64,000 nt of DNA, from positions 1,178,001 through 1,242,000 of the forward strand of contig JARFXM010000007.1 of NCBI GenBank assembly GCA_029532625.1. The letters run 5' to 3'. Numbering within the stretch: position 1 is the stretch's first letter; every line of letters begins with the position of its first letter. The DNA comes from Lomentospora prolificans. Taxonomy: Eukaryota > Ascomycota > Sordariomycetes > Microascales > Microascaceae. This document shows, in pieces, positions 1-14,350 of the stretch. The notes beneath the pieces were generated by a model that was not told the DNA's origin, did no database searches, and saw only the letters and a program-made list of their open reading frames with translations. Both the position numbers and the translations under genes were made by a program.

Positions 1-3000
1 ACCATCCACTGTCGGCGCCATATCTATAACCGACCCTATGGGCCAAAGATATATGTTGTTTCGACGATTGGATAATAGTGACCAGTGATAGAGATTCGCA
101 ACTGGGCTGGAGGTTGGCCTATGTAGAAATCAGCTGTCTCCTGAAATGCGTCAAGCTACTAAGTAAAGAGTTAGTGAACGATCTCACGAGGTAGGCCGAT
201 AATGCCCCTTTGTTATCGGTGTCATCATCAATCTATACACAGGCATCCAAGCGAGGCCCGACGCATTCCTATAACCGGAGCCATCACTGTGGCCTGTCTT
301 CACAAAAAGTTATTGCTCAGTGCTCTCAGATTCCGGCTGCTTTACTAGCGTAAAAGGTCCGCAAGACTTCAACAGAAGGTTTTTCCCTGTTTCAGCTTGG
401 GAGGCCTAGCTCAAACGCCAGCTACCTCCGTGAATGGTGTGAACGTCATGACTTCCTGTCCTGTCTTGACACACGCTGCTCGAGCACACATGTGTACTAA
501 AGGCCTTCACTTCTTTAGTCAAGCACAGGGTCACTACTTAGATCCAGGCCTATCTCGAAAATGGGCGACCATGTTAGTAGTAGATATACCGTCCCTAACT
601 CTCGCCAATACTGTTTCGCGGCGTTCGATGGCCCGGTCTTCGTAGACTTTAACCCCGCATATGCGAGGCTTAGGGGACAGTCTTACACTTGAACATTTTT
701 GGGGTTGAACTGTAGTGGTCGAGTCCACGCTTCTGGGTATCGTTTCCTCTTTACAGTGAAAGGCATCGGAAAGTGTTGAGAGCCTTACTAATATCTCTCT
801 TCTCTGGTATATTGAGTTCAAGAAGGGACCCGCCACGTTCAACCCTTATGGGCTAGAACAGTACCGAACCAAGGACCGCTGGCTCCATAGCATGAGAATC
901 CTGAGTCCGTAGCTTTACCAGTCTGGTTGCCTAGCCCAAAAATTGTCGTAAGCGGGGCGGGTTCAAGGCATCCTTATAGAGAATGCCATGGCAGGGTTCG
1001 TTTGCCGTCCCCGATAAAGCAAAAGGAACCAGCAGGCGGGTTCAGGGAGGGTTGTTAGGGCTCCGGGAAACGAGCGCTAATCAAGGAGACAACTCTGGCT
1101 GGCTACGGTCCTCCCGTTTGAATTAGGGGATTATTCCGTGGCGTGAGCATAGGAAGCGCGTGGTGGCGAGAACCACATCTGCCCATGGGAAAGGTAAAGA
1201 AAGTCTATACGAAAGGCTCGTATCCATACGGGGTCGGAGTACACTTTTTTTCATTTTCTGTTTGACCAACTTCCCTTGTTAGACTGAGAAGTTTCTGCAA
1301 AGTAGATCTCTGTGGGGAAGACATCACTGTTCATCGAGCTCTGGGCGCCGTGACCATTATTTTCAAGGTCAATGCTCAATGCCGCGTCTCCTGTCTCCGT
1401 TTCCTTAGGGATATCGTTGCTTATGGCTCTGCCCTCGAATCGGGAGGCTGGGCAATCTGCCTCTGTCCCCGGTATTTAACGGCCGATAAACAAAGACGGG
1501 ATTCGCTTCTCTGTATGAGTTTCGCCTGCACGAGGATAGGAACAAAGAATTGCTCCGCATGGCTGGCTTTAGGGGCGCAACATACGAAGTAGGAGGGAAG
1601 CACGCACGGCCCATCTCTGACAATGGTGGCTCTGATGGACCATGTCTCCGATTCGCCACAAGCGAAAAGCGTGACCTTTGGGATACAGACCAGGGTTATG
1701 TGTCATGTGGGAACCTTGTCAGAAACAATTAACTTGTGAGACTCGCTGGGAAAGGTCTACGAAGGTACGGGGTGTAGGAGACAGGGTGGATAAAGTTAGG
1801 AACCGGAAGGAATTGAGTTCCGTTGATTGATTGATGGATAGTGGATGTGAAATCCACCGAGTGCCGTGTAAGTGACTGATCAAAAATGGGTTAAGCGGGT
1901 ACTTTTGCAGGCTTTATAGCCATTCAGCAAGTCGCTCCAAACATTGGAGGCTGGTTGGCCACGCGAGGGAGATTCACCGAGTGTGAGCAAATGGCAGTTT
2001 TAGCTGAGGAGCTTGGCTTCAGGCATCTAGAGGAAGCTGGCGACTCAATAGATACTACCACTAGCAAAATGCCCTTCCCTCGCGTCGATCCCCCAAGAGA
2101 GGCAAGCCTTCCTCCCAAGCACGAGCTAGGGGGCGACTTAATACTTACCCCTGGTCAATATCTGCCACAAGGTGTGTTCTCGAAGCCTGTGAAACATTCA
2201 CCAATAAGGATTGGCGCCCCACCTTTAGCAATCCGTGACTCCGCTACTCCGAGCACAGAACCTAATTAAGCCACCTTGCATGTGGAGTGCTGAGAGGAAG
2301 GCAGGCGCATGCCAAGAAGAAAGTGTCAAGGTTGCGCGCGTCTGCTGGCGAAGTTTACTGGTAATACATGTACAGGCCAGCGTCGTAGCAATTTGACGCC
2401 CTGTAACCGAGCCTACTGGTAGACTATTGGGTGCCGCCTAAATTTGACCACCCACTGAGCCCCTTTGCAATAATTCACTAGCCTCTGGTTTTGTTAATTT
2501 GGTCTTTGGAGAGATTTGCAAGCCACTGGCTGTGACTTGCTCACATGGGAACAGCCAGTGTTCAATCAAATTCCATGGCTGGCTCTCGAAACCTGGGAAC
2601 TCTCGAGATGGGCCCGGACAGTGGCAACAGTCCATCTATTTGTATCACTGGGACCAAAGGGGGAAAACTCCCCTAGCAAACTGGCTACATCGGCTAGTCT
2701 GCCGAAAGGAGTTGCCCGGAATTACTGGTACTTCTTCCAATGCTGGCTCTTTCTCTGAATCGACCCGTAGCCTCCCCAAACCACTCGATTGCCCCACTTA
2801 CAGAAGGCTCAATTGACGCCGGGGCTGTGCATTAATAAGTCCCAAGCTCGAAGGACAGTCCCCCGGGCTTCGGAGAATCGACTTGTGGTTCAGAAGACTG
2901 GCGGAGCACTGGAGATTAGTTAGGATAGAGCACAGGGCACTCTCGTCCATAGGCGTGGGAGAATGTCTCCAAGCCGGGACGACACTGAATCGTAAACTCG

Positions 3001-6000
3001 GCGATACTGCCCACTTTGGACATGGGACTGGCAAAACAATGGTTCGGCGCGTCCCTTTGGATCCGCCTTCTTGATTACCTCTATTCAGGAGCTCCATCGT
3101 CAGACATAGGTGAATTCCACATGAAAAATAGACGACCACACTCGGACCGCCCTCTTCCGTTTGTGTCAGGACTCACTGCCTGAATAGGCGTAAGGTGGGC
3201 CGGTCTGCTGGCTGTCGAAGGTGTGGTCCTTCCCCTCGGCAGCGAATAACGGCCACTGTAGCACACGAGAGCGGGGCAATACCATCCAGTATACAACTCT
3301 ACGTTGGACACTCGGTTGTCCCGCTTGCTCCTGCCCAATAAACACGTTACAGGCGATAGGTGCCAGAGATAGCCAGCTGTGAATGGGCGAAGAGGAAAAG
3401 ACACCTCCGTTTAGAGCGTTGCACTTTGTGGTTCTAGTGTTCTAGGCATCACAAGTCAGTTGCTCGCCTGCTTCACCCCAAAGGGCCAGCCACGGGGCAC
3501 GTGAACTCCTACACGCACTTGGGATTTATGAACAGGCGAGGTGACTGATAAATCCTCTCCAAGAGAGCAAACTTGATGTGGAGTCGAAGAGGAAAAAAAA
3601 AAAGTTTCGGGTAGTTTTACACGAAGATAGACGTTGGCTAGTCAACTCGTTTCTAGCATTAGACTCGGTAACACGCCTGGCTGCTGACGGCTTGCTGCCT
3701 TAGTCTCGCAAGCACTCCATGACAGACATAAACAGCTCAAGCTCCAAAGCGTACTTTTTAGTTGAGAAAGCATCTGCAGATAAAGTGCGATGCACGTGGG
3801 CCCTGTCGTAACCCAATTGTCCACTCAACTTACGCCAGGCCACTGGAGGATACGGACGGATCTGCATGGGAAACAAACCTGGAAGTGCACTAGATCAATT
3901 GCTAGCGGCAGTTGCTTCTCAGAGGGCTCCACTGGGGCATGGATATCTCCAAACAAGGGTACCTTAGCACTCGGCCTCTCCTTGGGACCTCCTTGGGAAA
4001 GATGACACCCCGGATCAGAACGAAAGGATGGCTGTTTGATGCATTGACCCCAGGCCCGTTTGGACACTCTGGTCAGCAGCGGTCTCCCCTGTCTCCTCCC
4101 TATTTCGAGGACTCGGACTTGCACTGGACCGTCGGAGCAAACCTGGGGCGTGTCTCGTTCTTTCTCTTGGCTAGGTAAATGCAAAAATACCCATGACATG
4201 AGAGATGCTCCTCCCTTCCTCCATATCCGACCCTGTCTGTACTTCCCGATGTACTCGGCCCTGTCCTACAAGGTACTCACGAGTCTTAGGCCGTGGGCTC
4301 TCTGGCAACATGTTGCCGAAGCTTAAATACACTTCTCCTCCCACCTCAACTAATCTCATTGCACTCTTTAGCTCGAGACAGGACCTCGCGATTCCCATAT
4401 CGTCGTTTTACAAAATTTGCCTTTTTACACACACTCTAGCCACTTCTAGAGCCTGGTTGAACCCCAGCTTTACATAACATCTGGCAGGGTTAACTTCTAC
4501 GCCGTGGACCTATCGGCTCACCTTGACACCTCGCTTACACCCCTCTCACTTTTGCCCGCCTTCAACTTCTCTCGCAGAGAACTGCCTGGGGGTTTTCCTC
4601 AACTTCACCTCCTCCTGCCAATCCTACTAATTCTCATTTCAGAATGTGCGACTACATACAGGTACTGTGCAACTGGAATACCCTTTTGGGTACTGGGTTC
4701 TCCTTCGTGCCTCAATCTAATGCATCTTTCGCCCCGAACAGAGATCACTCAAGTGCGGCCACGTCAAACATATTGTGTCCGCTTGGTGCCCAAACTACAG
4801 GAAAACAGAGAGGCCATGCCCGCCGAATGTGGTGCATTGGGAATATTGGTATGTTTGAGCTAGCCCATGCAAGCTGACCCTAACGACGCCATTCCCCTTG
4901 TCAATGGGCAGAACCGAAAATGCTAGGCCAAAAATGCTGACAATCTACTGTTTCTATAGGGGTGACAGGGTTTGCGGTGAGTTCACTATCCGAAGCCGAA
5001 GCGCTCTCTTTCCCCTTATCAAACTACCAAACAGCCTGGCTTGTTTCCAGGTGCCGCTTTGCTGGCTTGGCCCACCGCCGCACCCCACCACCACCACCAC
5101 TACCGCTTGACTCGACCACGCAGTCGGTGGTGGGCAGCTCGCGACTCCTTGCTTTTCCTACCCCCTCGCTCTGGGTGCTGCCGTTCGGACGCATGTAATC
5201 AGAGTCTCACACCGAGCCTGTGCTCAATCCAAGCCCCCACCCAACTTGCATTTCCCTTGTCTGCGAAACTGGAGAAATCTTGGTTATTTTGTTACACAAT
5301 GACTTGGTTGCCCAAGAATGAATACTGACGGATTTTTGGCATTAGGTGATTGCCAGCCTCCAAAACCGCTTGCCCCGGCGTGGGAGAGCATGATCAAGCG
5401 AAACAAGACCACGACCTTTAGCCTGTAGAGCTCACCGATTGCCTGGCTACAGCTCCTGTCTTGCATGCCCGATTCAATTCGTATCAGTGTTAAATTGGCT
5501 GATGGGCATACGGCGAAAACGCTACAAGGCTCTTTCGACGAAACAACCATCCCGGCGCGGTACGTAGGTTTCCCAAAACGCAAACCAACGCTGCGGGTCG
5601 AAATTTTTTCGTCAAAACCATCCTTCTGGAGCTTATGACTGGTACCGGGACGGCAAAGGGGAATTTTTCCCAAGCTCGCCAGCCACTATTTCCAAACAGA
5701 AGGGATGAATTCACACCGGTCAACCGGATGAAGACACGCCACAAAATAGTATTGGGACAGACTCGCCAGGTGTTTGACCATCAAAGGACGGCTCACAGCA
5801 ATGTTATTCGTACAACACGAAAGCACATCTACACGGGATTTTGGTGCAAACCAGGCGTTTAGAAAGTACAGGACCTTTTTATTTTTGTTTTGTTGTCCCC
5901 ATATTAAGAAGCTGCTCCTCGGCAGAGCTTTGGCCCTCTGGTAAGAGCGGGTGTAGTCTCTTTCCCCTTCCTTACATGACCGCTTGAGGCACGTCGATGA

Positions 6001-6441
6001 GGGTGGATCCCGAGTTTTATTTGCCTTTTGAACCCAACTGAGATGATCCTTCTGATCGGGGGATTTTTAGCTGGTTCTGTGGTTCAATGGAGGTGGAGGA
6101 GAATCCCCTTTTATGGGATCATCACTTGCAAGTCGTCCCCCTCGGTTTCTCTTTTTTTTTTTCTTTGGCCGGGGGCCAGGGGGGTTTACGTTTCCTTTGT
6201 GGATATTTAGAGCATTTTTTTGGAATTATCATGGGTTGGCGAATGTCTTCTTTGGGTTTGTTACTTGGCGAAGGAATGGACATGGTGGGATATACAACAG
6301 AACAGCTACTGGGTTTATCATTTAACCTTCTTCATTTACAACTGTACATTTGCATATTAGAAGAATCTGTTCCGAGAGCGGAAATGGTAGTTTGGGGAGT
6401 TCATTCTTACATTTGCATGTGCCGTACGCCCCTGGTTAAAA

Positions 6442-6483
6442 CCCCCCCCCTCCCCCCCAAAGGAAAAAAAAAAAAAAAAAAAA
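6442..6483. repeat. C-rich run followed by A20
   Basis: Nine C, one T and seven C are followed after a short spacer by twenty A. This is a mononucleotide microsatellite in the gene-free left tract. Exact lengths in such runs are error-prone in assemblies. Confidence 0.9.
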
Positions 6484-7398
6484 CCAACCCTAGCATATTT
6501 TGCTTGGCTCGAATTGGGGTAGGGCCGGTAGGTCATTTGGGCTCCTCGTTATTGATTTGATCGAGTCGTGAGTTGTTTTGTCGCTAGCTTTCCAAGGTCC
6601 AGGGCTGCAGAACACAGCGGGTGCCCGCCAACGCGACCTTTTTCTCAGTAGAGGGTCTCGCCCAAGGTTGAGACTTCGTTGCGTAATTTGGCTAGCTCTA
6701 CGTTGCCGGTTGCCGGTTCATACGGACAAATCAATGTTGTCGAACCATTGATATTCAACGCGAAAAAGTGGTTCACATTGGCGCACCATATTTCCTTTTC
6801 TTTCTTGTCTGGGTCCTCGCAGAGCCTGGTTCGAAGCCAACGGGTTCTTCCCTATTCCCTGCAGATGGGGGCTATTCGCCCGGGGTCTCGCACTTATCCA
6901 TGTTTGTACCACCAGTTAGGTACACTATCCGCATTCCAAGTCACCCTGCTTCCCCCCCACCCGGTTCCCCTTTCACCCCCAAAAGCTGCACGATACTGCA
7001 GGCCAGGCCGTGATGGCGCGGGGGGCCAGCAAGCAAGAGCTGGTCACATCACCTTTCGATATCAGAGCAAAAAGAAGAAAAAAATGGGAAAGGTGTGAGA
7101 AGTCCGACCTTGTTATGAGCAGTACCACTGGCACATCACGCAAGGCGCCACGTTCCTAATCTCATTCTGTTGCTAAAGTCATTCGCGCTATTTCAGTCGG
7201 CCAGGGGGGAATGTCGAAATAGGTTCAATGTTCCAGGTTATTTTCCTCCAGGGAAGAGCAAGACGAGGGGCCGCCACCCATTTGGCCCTTTGGGTTATTA
7301 TGGGTAGTCCCAACTAGCTGAGAGACACTCACCAAGTAAAAGGGCCGCGTGGGTTTAACTGGCGGTTCGATTCAAAACGAAGGGGATGAAGGACCAAC

Positions 7399-7424
7399 AA
7401 AAAAAAAAAAAAAAAAAAAAAAAA
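7399..7424. repeat. A26 mononucleotide run
   Basis: An uninterrupted run of 26 A on the + strand. It could be a plain microsatellite or the poly(A) tail of an old retroposed copy. I saw no target-site duplication or recognisable transcript upstream that would favour the second reading. Confidence 0.9.
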
Positions 7425-10400
7425 GCAAACATGGCCATCTGACAAGAAACGTCAAGGGAGCTCGAACGAACTGGAAGGAGGCCTGGCCTTGGAACCCTAC
7501 GTTTCTACTTCAGTGGTCAACGCCGGCTGGTTGTGCCCATCCATGGATGTCGGGCTCCCACTTCTTCGCTTCCTCAAAGGCCCAAAAGCCAGGTGTGTCG
7601 GAAGCAAGTCCATCCGAAGGGGCATGTCTTGTTCAGGAAGCTAAATCCTTTGGCAAAGCGCCAAAAATTGTGCAACTCATCCTGTCTATCCACCCAGGGT
7701 ATTGATCTTATCCTGAGGGATATCCTGAGGGAGGAGTATGAGAATGCTGTGCGAGTCATTTCCAGCAAGTGAGATGAGAGGATGAGAAAACCCCTCGTTA
7801 ACTGCAGGCCAGCGTGCACCACACATACAATACATAACACAACATGCTGCATTGATATGGGGTGGTTTGCCGCCTGGCTTATTCAACAAGTGTGAGGGGG
7901 GTTCGGGAAAGAACGAAGGCCTGGCGGTGGTACCCGAGCAAAAGCCGTTGGTTGTGTGCACTCTTCCCCGTCAGACAGTGTTCTTGTGGGAAGAGGCAAC
8001 TAATATTAGTCCATGCCTGGCACCAAATTGCTTCTTTTCCTGATTGTCGGAGGGTCGGGATCGGATGGGGGCTGTTCGGCTCGGGAAGGGTGATGATACG
8101 TGGGAAATTCTTTATTGCCGCCACACTATTTCATACCGTAGCTTCGGTTTGACCTGCCGTTTAAGATGTTCAAAGCTTTACTTGGACGAGCACGTGTGAA
8201 TGCCTCTACGAAGTCATAGGTATCTTGGCAATATTAAAGATGCGCATTTTATTCTTGCTCAACATCCATGTATTTCGTCAAAACCGACTCGACGCACACG
8301 CACCCGCAACCGATATAAACAAACCCTCGAATACCGATACCACTGCAGGCTCGGCTACTCTGATTGTGTCACGACTTGGGGTGTGCGAGGCCGACATGGA
8401 GCTATTATCTCCATGATTATCAGTCACCAGTTATTTACGTGCGAGTTTCTCAAAGTGTTTTTGGTTTGGAACGTTCGTCCCAGCACATCCTGGTCGGTAC
8501 GCAGTATCCGCGGCATTTTCATCACCTCCCTCGATCGACGTTCGTTTGACTGTGTAATTTGGCGCGATGGAAATATCCGACTGATTAGCGGGCGGAGACT
8601 AGGGATGGCACGCTCCGTTAGTGTGTTTCGAGATGGCCAGCGGACGAGGGGACAGCCAGCCAGCTAGCCGCAACTGAGGTTTCCCTTAATATTTCATTAG
8701 CCAAATTAGCCGAACTAAGAGCCCTACAGGGAACAAGCCGGCCCATTGGTTATTGAGGATGTCGCCGACACCTAGCTGGCCGAGTTGACAAAGAGATTGA
8801 GCTATTATCGGCAGCACAAACAAGCTATGCAGACCACCGCGCTCACACAGAAGAAAAAGATGAGAAGTGACAACTGACAACTGACAATGATCTGGTGGAA
8901 TGAGGAGTTTCCACGCATTTTAGCCTCTGGTTCCACGGTAACAAAATGACGCGCGTTATTTTAATTCCCAACAGTCGGAAGCTCCTGGCCTACGGAAGGC
9001 AACCCAAGAGTCGAAAGGAACGGGCCAGGATCTCAACGGCCAGGCAATAAATGTAACTCGTCCTCTCACCGAGGTTACAGTGCACACTGTTCCATCTTTT
9101 CAGAACTTGCGATTTTCTGGTAAACGGGGAGAAACGGATGGAGTGTTATCTGTGTCGTTTTCTTTTGTCCCTATTTTCTTTCGGGATGGGCAATCTCGCT
9201 CCTGGAAATGATGCAATCCCAATACTCCGTTACAAGCAATGCTACTGCCACAATACCGATAGCGACATGCGAGAATAAGACGGGCCGGGGCGGCGCAAGT
9301 ATGAATGGTGAAATCTGATTATGGTGGCATCTAAGATTGGTGGGGGGACTGAGCGATCTCGGGGAACGGTCTGCATGTCATCATTCCAAACCGGAGAACA
9401 TATTTAATTGTACGAGTACACCGAGAGCACGAGCTAGCATACTGAGGTGGAGGGCGGGTAGGATTCAATTTACAGTTGAACATTGGAAAACGAGACCTAT
9501 TACATTAGAAACAAATAATTGGCCTCGGGGTTGTTTGAATGGCCGCTGCAGACGATCTTCAAGTCGCAGCCACGGTTCAAAACTGTCGAAGAATATACAC
9601 CCTTTTTGAGAGTCTCCGCGGCATCACCTGATTCCTCGTAGATGCGCCTGTCAAGGACGGCAGGATGTCTCCCTTCTCCACCCACTTCCCGCAAGCCTAT
9701 GAGGTCGTATTGCTGCGTACATCGCTTCCATTTCGGCACAGCCCAGCAACAACATCCTTTTCTTTGGGGATCTCCTCATCAGCCCCAAGAAGGGTGGCCC
9801 CGTGAAACGAACTCCACCGGGACAAGTGGAGTTATTATGGCATCTGCCGACTCTAACTCCGAAGAAGGGGGTGTGTCAAGACCTTGCTATCAGCGGGTAG
9901 ATGACCCATAGTAGCATTGGGGGTGGGTTTCTGAAGAAATCTGAACCAGCTTTTCTCTTGCTGGCCGCAGATTCATGGCCGCTACTCTCGGCTCTTGCTG
10001 GCTGGCCATCGACTGCCAGCACTGATCCCTAAGTACCTTGATTGAAGACAGCCAGCCTCTTGATCGGCCCTAGCTCGGTAACAATTACATCTCGCTACCA
10101 ATTTTAGACTGGAAATAGTTCCACCCTCCCAAATTAAAATCAGTGTTCCAGAATGACAGGCGCGACTCTAATAGCCAGCATGGCATGTGGGAGAGGAATT
10201 GGGGGAAGTCACCAGCTTCAGTGAGCGCAAGTACCTCGAAGTACCAGGAGCCAGCAAACCGCCAGGCACTCTGTCCCACCTCTCGCCGCGCTGTATCGCA
10301 CCTTCCGTTTCTAATCACACTCTCACATTTTGGGGAGAAGCAACTGGAACCTTGGTACTGGACCAGAGCTCCAAGTGGCATCCTAGACGCTTCTAAACGT

Positions 10401-13400
10401 TATTTTCAGTTTCCGATGCGAATGGTCCTTTCTCACTTCGATCCACTCACTCCTCTCCGCATTTTCTGACAAAAAGTGACCAGTCACGTTACGTTTATTT
10501 CACACCGGTCTGGGGAAGGTAAATTAGAGAATGGAACAGGACGTCGTTTCAATCAGTCTCTAAATATCTCATAGCCAGCTGCATGGGACCAGAGAGTCAT
10601 GACCTGCTCCAAGATTCACCGACCAACAGCCGCTGGTTTCATCGCGAGATTACTTTTTGAAATCTGCTCATCAAATCAAAGAGGCGAGAATGTCCACGCT
10701 CGAAAACCCTGGCTCAGAGAGTGTCGTACTCAGGAGTAACCTACGGCTGGCCCAGGGTAGTATTTCTGTTCGGCTTCTATCGCCGCTGGCTGTCATTCCT
10801 CCATCCCGACGCTTCCTTCCGCCCAGCTGAGGGCATCAGATATCCGGCCCTAGCGCAGGGCAGGGGTGTCGAGTAAGCCAGGCGATCTGGGCGCTGAGGG
10901 CGATTTCCATCGTTGATTCGACTCTCGAGTTTCGCCCCTTGATGAGAGGTAACTTGCTACGGAGGAAGTACTTTGTCCAACGCTGTCAACAGCCTCCAGC
11001 CCGGGTCATATTACGCGTCGCTGGCTACTACGGTGCTTTCAGGTCAGTTTGGCTCCACTATGTTTCGGACGTCGTGCTAAAAACGGGGTGAGTGGATTCT
11101 CGGGAATTCAGTCCTTTTGTTCAAGAATAACCCTCACCTGGTCACCCACCATTCAGTCTCCGAAACTTTGCAGGGTAGTGGTGGGCACCTGTCAAATCGA
11201 CGCTAAGTCCTGGCGCCCCCTTCTCACTGGCGTTCTAGAAAGATAACCAGGCGGAAAAGGCCAGCTGTGGAATCCCTCGCGTGGGCGTTTCAGTGGAGCG
11301 TTGAACAAGGTTGCCGGGTCTAGCCAGGCCCTGGAACCAACCCTTATATGGTGCCCCCACAAATGTTACCCTTGTCGCAGGTGGGCGCTCGACGCGTGTC
11401 GAGGACAACCGCCAAAGGACATGTTGTGGTGCAACTCTACGCCATCATATCCTCCCGTTGAAGCCTCTTCATGTGTTCCCTGTTAACTTCGCGTTGAAGA
11501 AGAGAGATCAGCTACATAAGCGAAAGGCGAGCAAATGACTTGGGTTTTGCAGTGTCGAGCTACCGGGGCGGGCTCGACCGCGCATACGAACGCCGTGATT
11601 GCTTCATCGGCTACGACTTCGCAATTGACAGAGACGGCATCACCATACCATACACGATGGCTAAAATAGACTTTTGTGTGGGCGCACCCGAAGTTTTGGT
11701 GACAAAACCGCTGGCCTGTGACTATATCCAACACACGTTCTCCTTGCGCTCTCACTGGCTTCTCCAGCACGTGGCCCAGCATTGGCCAGGCCCCATTCGA
11801 AACCACCTCCAGCCGCGCATGTCAAGCTTTTATACCATATTCAAGCCCAAGGCTTTTATACATTCTCCAACAAGAAAATACCAGAAACATAGATGACGAA
11901 CACTCCGTCTCCAAAATGATGCGTCCTTCCGGTCGATCATTCAAACATCCCGTGAGTCGAAATAGGACGATTATTCTCCTGCGGATAAATGCACGAGACG
12001 CCCTCATATTCATCATCAAAGCTTTGAGCTTTGAAGGCTAACACAACCCGTTAGATCTTATTCGAGCTACCAAATCCTGCTCAACTCGCACCTCCTCGGA
12101 AGTAAACTGGCAAACTGCCAACTTTGGATAGGGCGCTTCCGCGCCAGTAGTGCCAGGAAGAGCTCGTTTTAGCTTCCTTACCAAACCTCGAGACCCTCAC
12201 CGACTTTGCGGCGTGGTTTGATGGTCCGACTCTGTTGCATCACGTTGCCCGCCAATACTTTGTGTCGACTATCTTCGTCTTCCCCTGGTGGCTGGGGGTG
12301 GCCGGCACTGGTACGAAGTAGTAACGAGGAGTGGAGACAAAACCAACCCCGGTCGCCCATGCAGTTCACTGCACAGTTTGTCGATACATGAGCTTGGCAA
12401 ACCACCTCGTTTCAACTCCCACTCTTGCACACCGGGTCAATCCGTCACCCAGACATACGGACCTTCGCTTTGCTGCATAGGAGATGTGATATTTGCGTGG
12501 TATTACTCGGTAGCAGCTCTCCCGAAGTCTGCAGATGTTTGCGCAGTCCTGGTGCCACCCATCTATTTCCAAACATATGCGTCAAAGTTGGCCAAGTGGT
12601 GTAGTTGTTTACAACTAGGGCGGAAGGCCGTCAGATGTCACAAATGTGGAACGCGGTGCATCTAGCCCTGCAGTTTAGTGTCACATCACAGTTTGCCAAC
12701 CTAGAGATGTGGCCATCACATGTCGTGAGAAAACTATTTCCCTTGTTGGCAAGAGCCCGTGAGCAAGTGCATCACAGCCCTCGGAAAAGGTTATCACGAG
12801 GAAAGAAGCCAAGCCCAACTATCAATCTCCTCGCCGAATGTGCGCCGGACAGCATGCCGACGGATACTATCCGGAGCTAGTTTTATCTTCAGCACAGCGT
12901 TGCTATGCGCTAATCCCTGCAGCCCGTATGCGCCTTATCGGACATTTTACCTACACCCGACCTCGCCAGCAGCCGAGGAGAAATCAAGACCCCGGAAACC
13001 TTGCACAGGAAGTTTTCAGGGCAAAAAAGGGCACAAGATGGGGGCGATCATAGGCGTAAGGTCTAGGGCCCAACGCCCCAAGGCATGAGGCCAGTTCTGA
13101 GTAGGCAAGCATCAGGTCGAGTTTGCATGCATACAATGCTCGAAGCGGACACTGGCGCTGATGGACTTGAAGGGGGAAGCACTGTTTGTGGCAGGACAGC
13201 GTAGACAGATTGCTGGGTCTGCTGGCGATACAAGATTTGGCCTTGATTCGCATCGTTGAGCCCTGCATCACTGCTCTCCCTCTCGAGCTTTCGCCCCTTG
13301 CTTGTTATGTCGATCCAGCCGGAATAGGAAACTGGACCATCCCATCTTTTATTACAGGGCAGCCAGTGAGAAACCCCCCGCCCTTTTGGCTGGCCTCAGC

Positions 13401-14306
13401 CACGACGCCATTTCCCTTTCTTCTCCCTACTTCAGCCCTTGCATCGCGGAACGCGGAGATGGCTTTGACTTTTTCTTTTCTTTTCAGGCATCAGCATATT
13501 AAAGAGCGTGGGTGACAAACACCGACTGTCGGTAGATTCGTTTTGCGCGGATGGGCGTGCGCGTGGCCCGAAACTCATGTGAGCGGCTGCAGCGCAGGGC
13601 GGGTCTGGGGTAAGAAACAACGCGTTCGAACCCTTCAATTGGACAACCTCCATATTTTCTCTCCCCTCCGTTTTTGGAAGATTGAGCAACTAGTGTGATG
13701 ACGATGAGACTTTGCATGGCTGGCTAGCCTGTCTGGGGTGAAGTGGCATTGATAGGATTCTGTTGGGTGTGTCCATGATCCGAAAGGGAGCCGTGAAGCG
13801 CCGCCCATGGAAAAACTATCCTCCGTGGCTCTTGGTCCAGATCCGTACTCCCCGTCACCACAAAGAACCCCTCGAGATAGCTTGTGGCTTTCCCAGGCTC
13901 TGCCCTCGTGCATAGCCGGATGCAAGCGCTCGGATGTCTGCATATACGCCCTGCGATAGCCTCTTCCGGGACAAGTAAATGAACAAAAGAGGATAAAAAA
14001 GGATCAGGATTAAGGCCTCCGTGCAGGGTCTGGGCCCCAAGATGGTTTTTGACCTCTCCTCTCTCAAGCTTTTTTAAGCCACCCCTAGTGGCGCTTACTA
14101 CAATCACTGGTATCCTTGCAGCGAGCAACGGTGAGGGTGTGTTCGTCGGAGTCTTGATTCTCACCGTTCCGCGGTCGCCGAATAGAATCAATTCCCACTT
14201 ACCAAGGATATCAACCTGTCCGGAATAGGAGGTTAGGAAGAAATAGAGGACTGGGCATGAAGTGCGCAGTATTGCGTTGGAGCTGATATTACCAAGTGGG
14301 CCTGAT

Positions 14307-14350
14307 ATCGGGCGATAGGGGGGATATCGATTGCAGGTATCGGGCTGATA
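14307..14350. repeat. Short repeated words around ATCGGGC-GATA
   Basis: Within about 45 bp the word ATCGGGC followed by GATA occurs twice, at 14307-14317 and (with one extra T) at 14339-14350. GATATCG and TGATAT words lie between and beside them. It is a small, locally repetitive, AT-richer patch with no gene attached. It may be a degenerate minisatellite or a cluster of factor sites. Confidence 0.4.

Noticed and set aside
7340..7424. tRNA-like GGTTCGATTC box followed by an A-run, as in a tRNA-derived short element
   Set aside because: No matching A box, acceptor stem or cloverleaf could be found upstream, so neither a tRNA nor a SINE is supported.
8200..8667. 155-codon + strand frame
   Set aside because: Arg/Ser-rich, no motif, no supporting exons; a chance frame.
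13724..14191. 155-codon - strand frame in the left tract
   Set aside because: No recognisable domain, no splice neighbours, and a length expected by chance in 15 kb of balanced composition.
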